NCBI RefSeq assembly: GCF_002005205.3
Contig: NZ_CP019702.2
Span: 921,501 to 985,500 of the forward strand
Length of the DNA stretch: 64,000 nucleotides
Direction of reading: 5' to 3'
From: Rhizobium rhizogenes
Lineage (GTDB): Bacteria; Pseudomonadota; Alphaproteobacteria; Rhizobiales; Rhizobiaceae
Shown here: piece by piece, positions 18,932 through 27,113 of the stretch
How the letters are laid out: each line of letters opens with the position of its first letter
Position numbering within the stretch: the first letter of the stretch is position 1
The notes under the pieces: generated by a model
The model's input: the letters and a program-made list of their open reading frames with translations, nothing else
Told to the model about the DNA's origin: nothing
The model's database searches: none
Position numbers and translations under genes: made by a program

Positions 18932-19558
18932 ATGAAGGAAGAAAACGAAAGCTTTGTGGTGGATTTTGTCGGCGGCGCGGTCGGGCACCGGTTCCGCTCC
19001 GGCGAGGGGCGCGGGCAGGCCCTGCCCAAAGCCGCCGGTTTTACCAAGGGCCGCACGCCAAAAATCGTCGATGCCACGGCGGGGCTGGGGCGAGATGCCT
19101 TCCTGCTTGCCTCGCTCGGGGCGGAGGTTACCCTCATTGAACGCTCACCGGGCATGCACGCCCATCTGGCGGACGGTATTCACCGCGCCCTTGAAGCGGG
19201 CGGCGCCTATGCCGAGGCAGCTGCGCGCATGACGCTGCTGCAGGGCGATTCACGCCAGCTGTTGCAAGAACTGTCACCCGAGGTGGTGATCGTCGATCCC
19301 ATGCATCCGCCGCGCCACAACACGGCGCTGGTGAAAAAAGAGATGCGGGTGCTGAGAGAACTGGTGGGTTCCGATCCCGATCAGGTGGAACTGATGGAGG
19401 CGGCGCTTGAACATGCAACGAAGCGGGTGGTTCTGAAATGGCCGCTGCGCGCCGCTCCGATGCCGGGCATTCGCAAGCCCTCGCATCAGATAATGGGCAA
19501 GAATACCCGTTATGATGTCTTCATGATCTTCGGAAAATCTCTCGATCCCGAGGAATGA
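18932..19558 (+). CDS. rsmJ: 16S rRNA (guanine-N2) methyltransferase RsmJ-like
   Basis: This 208-residue class I methyltransferase has motif I (SAM site) VDATAGLGRDAFLLASLGAEVTLIERSPGMHAHLADG, the motif IV-like VVIVDPMHPPRHNTALVKKEMR, and a C-terminal PGIRKPSHQIMGKNTRYDVF. The DPMHP pattern and its length match RsmJ, which methylates G1516 of 16S rRNA in Escherichia coli. It is the last of three consecutive genes apparently concerned with translation. It converges with the small gene at 19559-19744, whose stop abuts its own. Confidence 0.85.
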   Translation: MKEENESFVVDFVGGAVGHRFRSGEGRGQALPKAAGFTKGRTPKIVDATAGLGRDAFLLASLGAEVTLIERSPGMHAHLADGIHRALEAGGAYAEAAARMTLLQGDSRQLLQELSPEVVIVDPMHPPRHNTALVKKEMRVLRELVGSDPDQVELMEAALEHATKRVVLKWPLRAAPMPGIRKPSHQIMGKNTRYDVFMIFGKSLDPEE

Positions 19559-19744
19559 TCAGCGGAAGCTCGGCTTGCGTTGCGCATTCATCAGAAGCTC
19601 GTGTCGCGAAGCGAACTCGCCGAACAGCTTTCTGAGTCTCGTCTCCTCCGCCTTGTCCAGCCGGTAACGGCGGCAGAATTCCGCGACGTTCAGGATCGGT
19701 TTGGTTCTGTTCCCGTTTATTGTCTTGTTGTCGATGATTTGCAT
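19559..19744 (-). CDS. Small conserved-looking hypothetical protein (61 aa)
   Basis: The protein is short and basic, starting MQIIDNKTINGNRTKPIL and rich in Arg, Lys and Glu (NVAEFCRRYRLDKAEETRLRKLFGEFASRHELLMNAQ), with one helix-rich half. I chose ATG 19744 because GGAGG lies 5 bp upstream; a longer frame to 19936 has no such support. No known domain is recognisable. Its pattern of charged helices might bind nucleic acid or protein, but nothing in the sequence proves it. Codon use resembles its neighbours. Confidence 0.6.
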   Translation of the reverse strand: MQIIDNKTINGNRTKPILNVAEFCRRYRLDKAEETRLRKLFGEFASRHELLMNAQRKPSFR

Positions 19745-19927
19745 GGCGTCCTCCGTCTGACAGAGGCCAAACGTGACGGCGGGCTTCTGGTTCCCTATCA
19801 ATTCGCATGGATGAAAAAAGGGCGCGTGATAGTACACGACCTCATCAAGTTTTCTTGAAACTCTCGCAGGAAACGAAATCCTCCCCAAATGGTTCTCTGC
19901 CTGACGTAAACGAAGGAAGGGAGACCC

Positions 19928-21154
19928 ATGTTCCACAACAACCGATTTCTGAGTTCGACGATCTTATGTGCGCTGCTTACCGTGCCACTTGCCGGCGCCG
20001 CCCATGCACAGACCGCCCCGGCTGCCGAGACGAAACGGGCCAATGCGCCTGATCAGAAGCCGGCTTTCGAGGGCCAGACACGCGCGCCGCAGGCTGACGT
20101 CCAGCCGAATGTTGAAAAAACCGTTGTCGCCGAGGGTCTGCCGCATCTCTGGTCGATGGAATTCCTGCCCGATGGCCGCATGATCGTCGCCGCCAAGGAA
20201 GGCGCCATGCATATCGTCGCTGATGGCAAGGCAGGCCCCGCGATAGAGGGTGTGCCTGAGGTGGCATCCGCTGGACAGGGTGGTCTCCTCGACATCGCGC
20301 TGGCTCCCGATTTCGAGACATCGCGTAAAATCTTCTTTTCCTTCTCCGAACCACGGGATGGCGGCAACGGCACCTCCGTCGCCTCAGCCAGGCTGACCGA
20401 AGATGGCGGTGCGGCAAAACTCGAAGATGTCTCGGTGATTTTCCGCCAGATGCCCACCTATGACGGCGACAAGCATTTCGGCTCCCGCCTCGTCTTCGGC
20501 CCTGACAACGAACTTTACGTCACCGTCGGCGAACGTTCGGATGCCACACCGCGCGTGCAGGCCCAGGATCTGTCGAGTGGTCTTGGCAAGGTCTTCCGCA
20601 TTGATGCCGAAGGCAAGGCTTTTGAAGGCAACCCCTTCGCCGGCCAGCAGAATGCGCTGCCGGAAATCTGGAGCTACGGCCACCGCAACCTGCAGGCCGC
20701 AGCACTTGATGGAGAGGGCAGGCTCTGGACCGTGGAACATGGCCCGAGGGGCGGCGATGAGCTGAACATGCCGAAAGCGGGCCTCAATTACGGCTGGCCG
20801 GTCATCACCTACGGCATCGAATATAGCGGCCGGTCGGTTGGCGAAGGCGCCACCGCCAAGGAAGGCATGGAACAGCCGGTCTATTATTGGGACCCGGTCA
20901 TCGGCCCCTCTGGCATGGCCTATTATGGCGGCGACCAGATTCCCGAATGGAAGGGCGCCTTCATTGTCGGTGGTCTGGTGAGCCAGGGTCTCGTCATCCT
21001 GCATATCGATGGCGACAGGGTCGCGACCGAAAGCCGGCTACCGCTCGAAGCGCGTATCCGCGACGTCAAGGTCGGGCCGGATGGCGCGGTCTATGCCGTA
21101 ACCGAACAGCGGGGCGGCAACTCGCAGATTCTCCGGATTGCCAAAGCCAGCTGA
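19928..21154 (+). CDS. Secreted PQQ-dependent sugar (aldose) dehydrogenase, GdhB/YliI family
   Basis: The 408-residue protein has a signal peptide (residues 1-27, cleavage after AHA) and a beta-propeller fold. It carries the glucose/sorbosone dehydrogenase signature: VVAEGLPHLWSMEFLPDGRMIVAAKEGAM, GGLLDIALAPDF, HFGSRLVFGPDNELYVTVGER, NPFAGQQNALPEIWSYGHRNLQAAALD, then EHGPRGGDELN and NYGWPVITYG. These regions carry the catalytic His and the PQQ and calcium ligands in the soluble aldose dehydrogenase family. It likely oxidises aldoses in the periplasm. AAGGGAG precedes the ATG, and it is followed by a strong terminator. Confidence 0.9.
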   Translation: MFHNNRFLSSTILCALLTVPLAGAAHAQTAPAAETKRANAPDQKPAFEGQTRAPQADVQPNVEKTVVAEGLPHLWSMEFLPDGRMIVAAKEGAMHIVADGKAGPAIEGVPEVASAGQGGLLDIALAPDFETSRKIFFSFSEPRDGGNGTSVASARLTEDGGAAKLEDVSVIFRQMPTYDGDKHFGSRLVFGPDNELYVTVGERSDATPRVQAQDLSSGLGKVFRIDAEGKAFEGNPFAGQQNALPEIWSYGHRNLQAAALDGEGRLWTVEHGPRGGDELNMPKAGLNYGWPVITYGIEYSGRSVGEGATAKEGMEQPVYYWDPVIGPSGMAYYGGDQIPEWKGAFIVGGLVSQGLVILHIDGDRVATESRLPLEARIRDVKVGPDGAVYAVTEQRGGNSQILRIAKAS

Positions 21155-21190
21155 AAACCGATCGGCTGCAAAAACTGATGATCAAAGCAA

Positions 21191-21223
21191 CAGGCCGCCG
21201 GAACGAAGGCGGCCTGTTTTTCG
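21191..21223 (+). terminator. Rho-independent terminator after the sugar dehydrogenase gene
   Basis: CAGGCCGCC at 21191-21199 pairs with GGCGGCCTG at 21208-21216 around GGAACGAA, followed by TTTTTCG. Confidence 0.93.
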
Positions 21224-21256
21224 TTTGCCGCAGCGTGAAACCTGCCGGAAAAAACC

Positions 21257-22273
21257 ATGCCACAACCGCCCACCCGCCTTCTTTCCAAAATCGGACTTGC
21301 CTATGTCAATGATCAGGAACCGGGGATAGCCCGCGAAAGGCGCGGGCGCGGTTTCTGCTACCGGCTGCCGGGCGGCGAACTTCTCTCCGACGGCATCGAA
21401 CTGAAGCGCATCAAGTCGCTCGGTGTGCCGCCCGCCTACCGGGACGTCTGGATATGCATCGATCCATCAGGACATTTACAGGCCACCGGCTTCGATGCGC
21501 GTGGGCGAAAACAATATCGGTATCATCCCGACTGGCATGCGCTGCGTGGTGAGACCAAATTCTTCCAGCTCAAGAGTTTCGGCAAGGCGTTGCCCGCCAT
21601 TCGTCGCCGCGCGATAGCCGATATTGGCAAGCAGGACCATGGGGAAGAAATGACGCTGGCAGCGCTCACCCTCCTTCTTGACGCCGCCTATCTGCGCGTC
21701 GGCAACCGCTCCTATCTCGAAACCAACGGCACCTATGGCGCGACGACCCTGCTCAAACGGCACGTCTCCTTCGGTGAAACCATCGAATTGCGCTTCGCCG
21801 CCAAGGGCGGGCAAAAAGTGAAGCGGCAACTGCGCCACCCCCGCCTTCAGAAAATCCTCGAGGAAATCGCCGATCTGCCCGGCAAGGAGCTCTTCGTCTG
21901 GCAGGATAGCGAAAACCGGGTGCATTCGGTCGATTCCAGCGATCTCAACGCTTACCTTTCCCGCACCGGCGGAGCCGGTATTTCCGCCAAGACCTTCCGC
22001 ACCTGGGGCGGCACGCTTGCGGCCTTCTGCGATGCGATGGAGCACGTGGCGGCAGGGGAAAAACCAAGCATAAAGGGCATGTGTCAGGCGGCAGCGACTG
22101 AGCTTTCCAATACCCCCGCCATCTGCCGCAAGAGTTACGTGCACCCTGCCGTCCTTGAGATTGCAACGGAGGAAAAGGCACAGAAAAAGCTTGGCCGCAT
22201 TTTGAAAGTCGGGGCAAAGCCCGTCTCCGGCCTCAGGGCGGATGAAAGACGGCTGCTTGCCTTCCTGCCGTGA
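21257..22273 (+). CDS. Type IB DNA topoisomerase (bacterial TopIB)
   Basis: This 338-residue protein matches bacterial, poxvirus-like TopIB enzymes, which relax supercoils through a 3'-phosphotyrosyl intermediate. The N-terminal strand domain has RRGRGFCYRLPGG and LKRIKSLGVPPAYRDVWIC. The catalytic domain has AAYLRVGNRSYLETNGTYG (R of the active-site set), KGGQKVKRQLRHPRL (active-site K/R) and HSVDSSDLNAYLSRTGG. The nucleophile is Tyr294 in ICRKSYVHPAVLE. The enzyme is complete in all visible catalytic motifs. It stands alone and converges with the response regulator gene, leaving only 3 bp between stops. Confidence 0.92.
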   Translation: MPQPPTRLLSKIGLAYVNDQEPGIARERRGRGFCYRLPGGELLSDGIELKRIKSLGVPPAYRDVWICIDPSGHLQATGFDARGRKQYRYHPDWHALRGETKFFQLKSFGKALPAIRRRAIADIGKQDHGEEMTLAALTLLLDAAYLRVGNRSYLETNGTYGATTLLKRHVSFGETIELRFAAKGGQKVKRQLRHPRLQKILEEIADLPGKELFVWQDSENRVHSVDSSDLNAYLSRTGGAGISAKTFRTWGGTLAAFCDAMEHVAAGEKPSIKGMCQAAATELSNTPAICRKSYVHPAVLEIATEEKAQKKLGRILKVGAKPVSGLRADERRLLAFLP

Positions 22274-22276
22274 GGC

Positions 22277-22999
22277 TCAGCGGCTACCCGCCCATTCCGC
22301 CAGTTCCCGCTCGGCCCTTTCCAGCGCGCTATAATTCAAAAGCTTGCGCAGGAATGCCACCGTGACGGCGCGGGTTCGAAGATTATACCGGCCCTCCGCG
22401 TCGTCATCACCCGGCGCCTGATGCACGTTCAGCTTTTCATAGAGGCTTTGCAGCCGGTTCTGCACGCTGCGCAGCGACAGGTTGCGGCGGCGCGCAATCG
22501 CCTTGTCGGTGAGGCCGAGCGCGACATCGACAAGGATTTCATATTCGGAATCGGTAAAACCATGCGCCTTGCCGAGGCTCTTTTCCTGCAGGCCGCGCAC
22601 TTCCCGGTCGATCACGCATTGCGCCTCGATGAAGATGCTGCGCAGCGCCAGCCGCAACCGGTCATCGGAGGCCGATTTCAACACGTAACCATAGGCGGCA
22701 CCCTCGGGCACGATGCGGGAAACGCCGCGCACATAGGCCTCGTCGGAATAGTTGGACCAGAACAGGATGCGGGTATCCGGCCTCTCCTTCCAGATGGTGC
22801 GCGCCGCCTCGATGCCGTTGCGCTCGTTCATCTGCAAATCCATGACGATATGGGCGGCCCGGTTTTCCCGCGCCAGCTTTTCGCCGGTTCTGCCGTTGGA
22901 GGCTTCCAGTACCTTGTCGCATTCCGGCAGGGCGGCACGCACGGCCTCATTGAGATAGGCGCGGTGCAGCGCATCGTCTTCAACGATCAGCACATCCAT
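22277..22999 (-). CDS. LuxR/NarL-family response regulator
   Basis: The 240-residue regulator has a receiver domain starting DVLIVEDDALHRAYLNEAV, with the acidic pair at residues 8-9, phospho-acceptor D54 in HIVMDLQMNERNGIEAA and the conserved Lys in AYGYVLKSASDDRL. A LuxR-type helix-turn-helix follows, from about residue 148 (TDSEYEILVDVALGLTDKAIARRRNLSLRSVQNRLQSLYEKL). ATG 22999 is preferred over 23008 because GGAGG is 8 bp upstream of it, while it directly abuts the first. The gene overlaps the end of the kinase gene context (stop at 23001-23003), so the pair is coupled. Its target is probably the divergent sugar transporter operon. Confidence 0.87.
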   Translation of the reverse strand: MDVLIVEDDALHRAYLNEAVRAALPECDKVLEASNGRTGEKLARENRAAHIVMDLQMNERNGIEAARTIWKERPDTRILFWSNYSDEAYVRGVSRIVPEGAAYGYVLKSASDDRLRLALRSIFIEAQCVIDREVRGLQEKSLGKAHGFTDSEYEILVDVALGLTDKAIARRRNLSLRSVQNRLQSLYEKLNVHQAPGDDDAEGRYNLRTRAVTVAFLRKLLNYSALERAERELAEWAGSR

Positions 23000-23000
23000 G

Positions 23001-24236
23001 TCACACATCCTCCCGCCGGTCGAAAGCGCTTTCCGGCAGCGTTACGGTCATGCGGGTTCCGGCTCCCGCACCGTTGCCGCCAATATCGAACCGCGCCGAA
23101 ATCAGCCGCGCCCGCGTCTTCATGTTGCCGATGCCGAGACCGCCGGAGGCCCCGCCTCCACCGCCGCCGCTGCCGTCATCACTGACAGTCACCCGCAAAC
23201 CGCCATCGACGGAGGAAAGCGTCACGGCAATGGTTTCCGGCTGGGCATGGCGAATGGCATTGTTGACCGCCTCCTGCACGATGCGGAACAGCGAGATGGC
23301 CACCGTCTTGTCGAGCGTTTCCACCAGCCCGTCGGTCTTATCGGTTACCGACCATTCAATCATATATCCGCTGTCACGAACGGAGCGGTCGACATAGGTC
23401 TCGATCGCCTGCACGACGCCAAACAGTTGCAGGATGGAGGGTTTCGCCTCCTCGATGATCTCGCGCAGATCCTGCATGCAGTGCTGCAGGCTGCGCACCA
23501 CCGGCTCCAGCATCTCGCCCGAAACATCGGCGGCATGGCTCATGCGTTCGATGCGCCGCGCCAGCCGTGTGAGATCCGCCAGCGTCTGGTCGTGCAGATC
23601 CATGCCGATGCGCTGTCGCTCGGCCTCCAGCGCCTCGGTCAATTGTAGGGCGCCCAGCCGCAGGCCCTCTTCGCGGGCATTGGCGCGCGCTTCCTCGATG
23701 GCGGAACGCTTGGCCTGCTCGGCGGCGCGGATGGCGTAGAAATAGGGCGCCAGCAAATCCGCAACCGCGCGGGCATTGGCGACATCCTCCATCGAATAAG
23801 CATCCGACTGGTGTGAGGAGCAGCTGAGCGCGCCGATGATATCGCCATGCACCTTCATCGGCACATGCAGGCGGCTATGCAGGCCAAGTTCGATGATCGG
23901 GCTTGAAAACGAGCCTTCGAAATGAAAGCGCGGATCGGCGCAGGCATCGCCGCTCAAAAGATATTCGACCGCACCTGACAGCAGGGACCGGATCGGGCTG
24001 CCGGTCAACAGCGCCGGCGGCTGCCGGCTCCAGGCGCTGACCAGGCCGCTCTCATAGGCAATATGGTATTTGTCATCCAGCTGCTTGATGCAGACATCCA
24101 TATGGTCATGCGGGATGATATGGCTGATCTCGGTGGCGACAGCCTGGATGATGGCATTAAATTCCAGCTGCCCGGCAAGCAGCCGCGAAATGCCCATATA
24201 GTGATGAAAGAGCGCGCTTTTCGGCGTATCCAGCAT
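23001..24236 (-). CDS. Soluble GAF-domain sensor histidine kinase (NarL-partner class)
   Basis: This 411-residue kinase has no membrane segment. An N-terminal GAF domain spans about residues 15-165 (FNAIIQAVATEISHIIPHDHMDVCI, LGLHSRLHVPMKVHGDIIGALS). A coiled coil comes next, then the HisKA_3 dimerisation domain with phospho-acceptor H215 in RIGMDLHDQTLADLTRLARRIERM. The HATPase has its N box as NNAIRHAQPETIAVTL and a Gly-rich lid DDGSGGGGGGASGGLGIGNM, with an unusually long run of glycines. It likely senses a small cytoplasmic ligand through GAF. The start at 24236 has GGGAGG upstream. Confidence 0.87.
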   Translation of the reverse strand: MLDTPKSALFHHYMGISRLLAGQLEFNAIIQAVATEISHIIPHDHMDVCIKQLDDKYHIAYESGLVSAWSRQPPALLTGSPIRSLLSGAVEYLLSGDACADPRFHFEGSFSSPIIELGLHSRLHVPMKVHGDIIGALSCSSHQSDAYSMEDVANARAVADLLAPYFYAIRAAEQAKRSAIEEARANAREEGLRLGALQLTEALEAERQRIGMDLHDQTLADLTRLARRIERMSHAADVSGEMLEPVVRSLQHCMQDLREIIEEAKPSILQLFGVVQAIETYVDRSVRDSGYMIEWSVTDKTDGLVETLDKTVAISLFRIVQEAVNNAIRHAQPETIAVTLSSVDGGLRVTVSDDGSGGGGGGASGGLGIGNMKTRARLISARFDIGGNGAGAGTRMTVTLPESAFDRREDV

Positions 24237-24538
24237 GTGCGGACGCCCTCCCAAGCGCCTGCCTTCGACCATTGCGGCTGAGATGACCCGTCAGAACGCC
24301 GCATCATCCATTCTGCGCTCGGCAAGGCCGTTTCGTCCTGCGGGTTCCCGCATGCTTTCTGCGGAAACCCGCAGGAAGATTGCCGTGATCCGCCTGTACA
24401 AGCCAAATCTTCTTGGTCATTCTCGCTTGTACTGGGGAACGGAGCTCCAGTGCAACGGGATTTCGTCTGCTGCCGAGGAGATTTGCGGCGGGTGAGGGTT
24501 CCGGCCCCGAAAGGGCAAGCCACCAGGGAGGAAAATCA
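24237..24538. promoter_or_regulatory. Divergent promoter region between the GAF kinase and sugar ABC operons
   Basis: This 302-bp region must contain promoters in both directions. It holds two inverted repeats: a long 17-bp-arm one at 24336-24376, and GTACAAGC at 24396-24403 with GCTTGTAC at 24425-24432. AGGGAGG precedes the binding-protein ATG. I cannot place -35/-10 boxes with confidence. The repeats are the obvious candidate sites for the neighbouring response regulator. Confidence 0.55.
24336..24376. repeat. Long inverted repeat (17-bp arms, 7-nt loop)
   Basis: TCCTGCGGGTTCCCGCA at 24336-24352 faces TGCGGAAACCCGCAGGA at 24360-24376, with one mismatch in 17 and the 7-nt loop TGCTTTC. It lies between the divergent genes, about 160 bp from the binding-protein start. 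It could be an operator, a repeated extragenic palindrome or a cruciform. No T-run follows on either side. Confidence 0.75.
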
Positions 24539-25552
24539 ATGGCTTTCAGGAAGATGCTTCTGGCGTCGGCCGCTGTCGCGTGCGCAGCCTTGCCGATCAC
24601 CGCTCATGCCGATACGTCGGCCAAAAAAATCGCGCTTTCGAATAATTACGCAGGCAATTCCTGGCGTCAGGCGATGCTGACCAGCTGGGACAAGATCACC
24701 AAACAGGCTGTCGCCGACAAGCAGGTCGCGGCCGCCGACGCCTTCACGACCGCCGAAAACCAGGCGACCGAACAGGCGGCGCAAATCCAGAACCTCATCT
24801 TGCAGGGTTATGACGCCATCGTCATCAACGCCGCTTCGCCAACCGCCCTCAACGGCGCGGTAAAGGAAGCCTGCGATGCCGGCATTACCGTCGTTTCCTT
24901 CGACGGCATCGTCACCGAACCCTGCGCATGGCGTATCGCGGTGGATTTCAAGGCGATGGGTGAAAGCCAGATCGACTATCTGGCCAAGGCCATGCCGAAG
25001 GGTGGCAATCTGCTCGAAATTCGCGGCCTTGCCGGCGTTTCGGTGGATGACGAAATCCATGCCGGCATCGCCGCCGGTGTCGCCAAGAACCCGCAGTTCA
25101 AGATCGTCGGTTCGGTGAATGGCGACTGGGCACAGGATGTCGCGCAGCGCGCCGTTGCCGGTATCCTGCCAAGCCTTCCCGAAGTTGCCGCCGTGGTGAC
25201 GCAGGGCGGTGACGGCTACGGTGCCGCACAGGCTTTCGCCGCCGCCAAGCGCCCGACGCCGACCATCGTGATGGGCAACCGCGAAGACGAGCTGCAATGG
25301 TGGAAACAGCAGAAGGATGCCAGCGGTTACGAGACCATGTCCGTCTCCATCGCCCCCGGCGTTTCGACGCTGGCTTTCTGGGTGGCACAGCAAATCCTCG
25401 ACGGCAAGGATGTGAAGAAGGATCTGACCGTTCCATTCCTGCGCATCGACCAGGCCAATCTTGAGGAAAACCTCAAGACCACCCAGAAGGGCGGCGTGGC
25501 GAATGTGGAATATTCTCAGGCGGACGCCCAGAAGGCCATCGCCGCCAAATAA
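24539..25552 (+). CDS. Sugar ABC transporter substrate-binding protein (RbsB-like, type I periplasmic fold)
   Basis: The 337-residue protein has a signal peptide (residues 1-24, cleavage after AHA) and the type I periplasmic-binding fold, beginning KKIALSNNYAGNSWRQAMLTSWDKI. Typical sugar-contact motifs are visible: ILQGYDAIVINAASPTALNGAV, VVSFDG, and VVTQGGDGYGAAQAFA. AGGGAGG precedes ATG 24539. It is the first gene of an operon with an ATPase, two permeases and a lactonase. The ligand is probably a monosaccharide or sugar derivative. A hairpin follows the gene. Confidence 0.87.
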   Translation: MAFRKMLLASAAVACAALPITAHADTSAKKIALSNNYAGNSWRQAMLTSWDKITKQAVADKQVAAADAFTTAENQATEQAAQIQNLILQGYDAIVINAASPTALNGAVKEACDAGITVVSFDGIVTEPCAWRIAVDFKAMGESQIDYLAKAMPKGGNLLEIRGLAGVSVDDEIHAGIAAGVAKNPQFKIVGSVNGDWAQDVAQRAVAGILPSLPEVAAVVTQGGDGYGAAQAFAAAKRPTPTIVMGNREDELQWWKQQKDASGYETMSVSIAPGVSTLAFWVAQQILDGKDVKKDLTVPFLRIDQANLEENLKTTQKGGVANVEYSQADAQKAIAAK

Positions 25553-25574
25553 GCGGGCCGGTTCACAACAGATA

Positions 25575-25604
25575 GCTGCGGCGCTCCGAAACGGGCGTCG
25601 CAGC
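25575..25604 (+). repeat. Intercistronic hairpin after the sugar-binding protein gene
   Basis: GCTGCGGCGC at 25575-25584 pairs with GCGTCGCAGC at 25595-25604, 9 of 10 positions. It sits between the binding-protein and ATPase genes and probably favours higher levels of the binding-protein message. Confidence 0.6.
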
Positions 25605-25649
25605 AACTACCGATATTATCCGATTTTCACATCACTGGCGTAATTGCTC

Positions 25650-27113
25650 ATGAATGACATCATCGAGGCGGAAGAGGTCGTCGCCGCGCGCGGCGTGAAG
25701 GTCGTGTTCGGCGCGGTGCGCGCGCTGGATGGAGCCGATCTCATCATCCGCGCCGGGGAATGCCTCGGGCTCGTCGGCCATAATGGCGCGGGAAAATCCA
25801 CCATCGTCAACGTCATCAATGGCGGGCTGACGCCACATGAAGGTTCCGTTTCCTATCGCGGCGAGCAGGGCCGGCATGGCATCGCCGCCGCCCGCGCCAG
25901 CGGCGTTCGCTGCGTGTTTCAGGAACTGTCGCTCTGCCCGAACCTCACGATCAGCGAAAATGTCCGCATCATGCATGCCGCAATCGGCGGCCGGAACTGG
26001 CGCGGCCGGGCGCTTACGACGATCCGGCAGACATTGGACGCAATTTTCCCCGGCCATGGCATCGATTGCGAGCTGACGATTTCCGAATTGTCCATCGCCG
26101 AACGGCAGATGGTGGAAATCGCCATCAATTTCTGCCGGACCCCGGAGGCGCCAAGACTGGTGATCCTCGACGAGCCGACGTCTTCGCTCGATGCCGGCCT
26201 TGCCGAACAATTGATGGATTATGTCCGCCGCTTTGTGCGCGAGGGTGGCTCGGTTCTGCTGATCTCGCATATTCTCGGGGAAATTCTCTCCACCGCCACC
26301 CGTATCGTCGTCATGAAGGACGGCCGGGTGGTGGCCGACCGGAAGGCGGCGGAATTCACCACCCGCTCGCTGGTCGAAGCCATGGGCAGCGTCGTCAAGG
26401 AACAGGACAGGCTGCGGGGAGAAAGCCGCAAGGCAGGCGAAAAAGTGCTCTCCATGCCGGCGCGGCGTGGCGAAGGCCTCGCCTTCGAGGCCTTTCGCGG
26501 CGAGATCATCGGCCTTGCCGGCCTTGGCGGCCACGGCCAGACTGAAGCATTGCTCGATCTTTATCTCGCGCAGAACAGCAGCTGGCTACCGTCGCGAAAG
26601 ACCGATATCGCCTTCGTGGCGGGCGACCGCAGTCTGAACGGCACCTTCCCCCTCTGGAGCATCCTGAAGAACCTTTCCATCGCCTCGCTCAGGGATATTT
26701 CATCGGCAGGCATGGTGGACAGGGACAAGGAAAAGGCGGTCGGCGCGCAGTGGAAACAGCGTATCGAAATCCGGACGCCCGATATGGGCAACAAGATCCT
26801 CTCGCTCTCCGGCGGCAACCAGCAGAAGGTGCTTTTCGCCCGCGCGCTCGCCACCACCGCCAGCACGGTTTTGATGGACGACCCGATGCGCGGCGTCGAT
26901 ATCGGCACCAAACAGGAGGTCTATGACATCTTGAGAACCGAAGCTTCCCACGGCCGCACCTTCATCTGGTATTCCACCGAAATGGATGAAATCCGCCTTT
27001 GCGACCGGGTCTATGTCTTCCGCGACGGCGCCATTCAGGCAGAACTCGTCGGCGATGACATTACCGAGCAGAATGTGCTGGCCGCCTCCTTTGCCGGCGA
27101 GGACCACGCATGA
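25650..27113 (+). CDS. Sugar ABC transporter ATP-binding protein, duplicated (RbsA/MglA-like)
   Basis: The 487-residue protein contains two ATPase domains. The first has Walker A GHNGAGKST near residue 50, signature ISELSIAERQMVEIA and Walker B LVILDEPTSSLDAGL. The second, from about residue 265, has the degenerate Walker A GLGGHGQTEA, an intact signature LSLSGGNQQKVLFARAL and Walker B VLMDDPMRGVDIG, as is usual in ribose-type ATPases. In the first half the signature LSxxE is altered to LSIAE. ATG 25650 is taken as start. Its stop overlaps the first permease (ATGA). Confidence 0.87.
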   Translation: MNDIIEAEEVVAARGVKVVFGAVRALDGADLIIRAGECLGLVGHNGAGKSTIVNVINGGLTPHEGSVSYRGEQGRHGIAAARASGVRCVFQELSLCPNLTISENVRIMHAAIGGRNWRGRALTTIRQTLDAIFPGHGIDCELTISELSIAERQMVEIAINFCRTPEAPRLVILDEPTSSLDAGLAEQLMDYVRRFVREGGSVLLISHILGEILSTATRIVVMKDGRVVADRKAAEFTTRSLVEAMGSVVKEQDRLRGESRKAGEKVLSMPARRGEGLAFEAFRGEIIGLAGLGGHGQTEALLDLYLAQNSSWLPSRKTDIAFVAGDRSLNGTFPLWSILKNLSIASLRDISSAGMVDRDKEKAVGAQWKQRIEIRTPDMGNKILSLSGGNQQKVLFARALATTASTVLMDDPMRGVDIGTKQEVYDILRTEASHGRTFIWYSTEMDEIRLCDRVYVFRDGAIQAELVGDDITEQNVLAASFAGEDHA

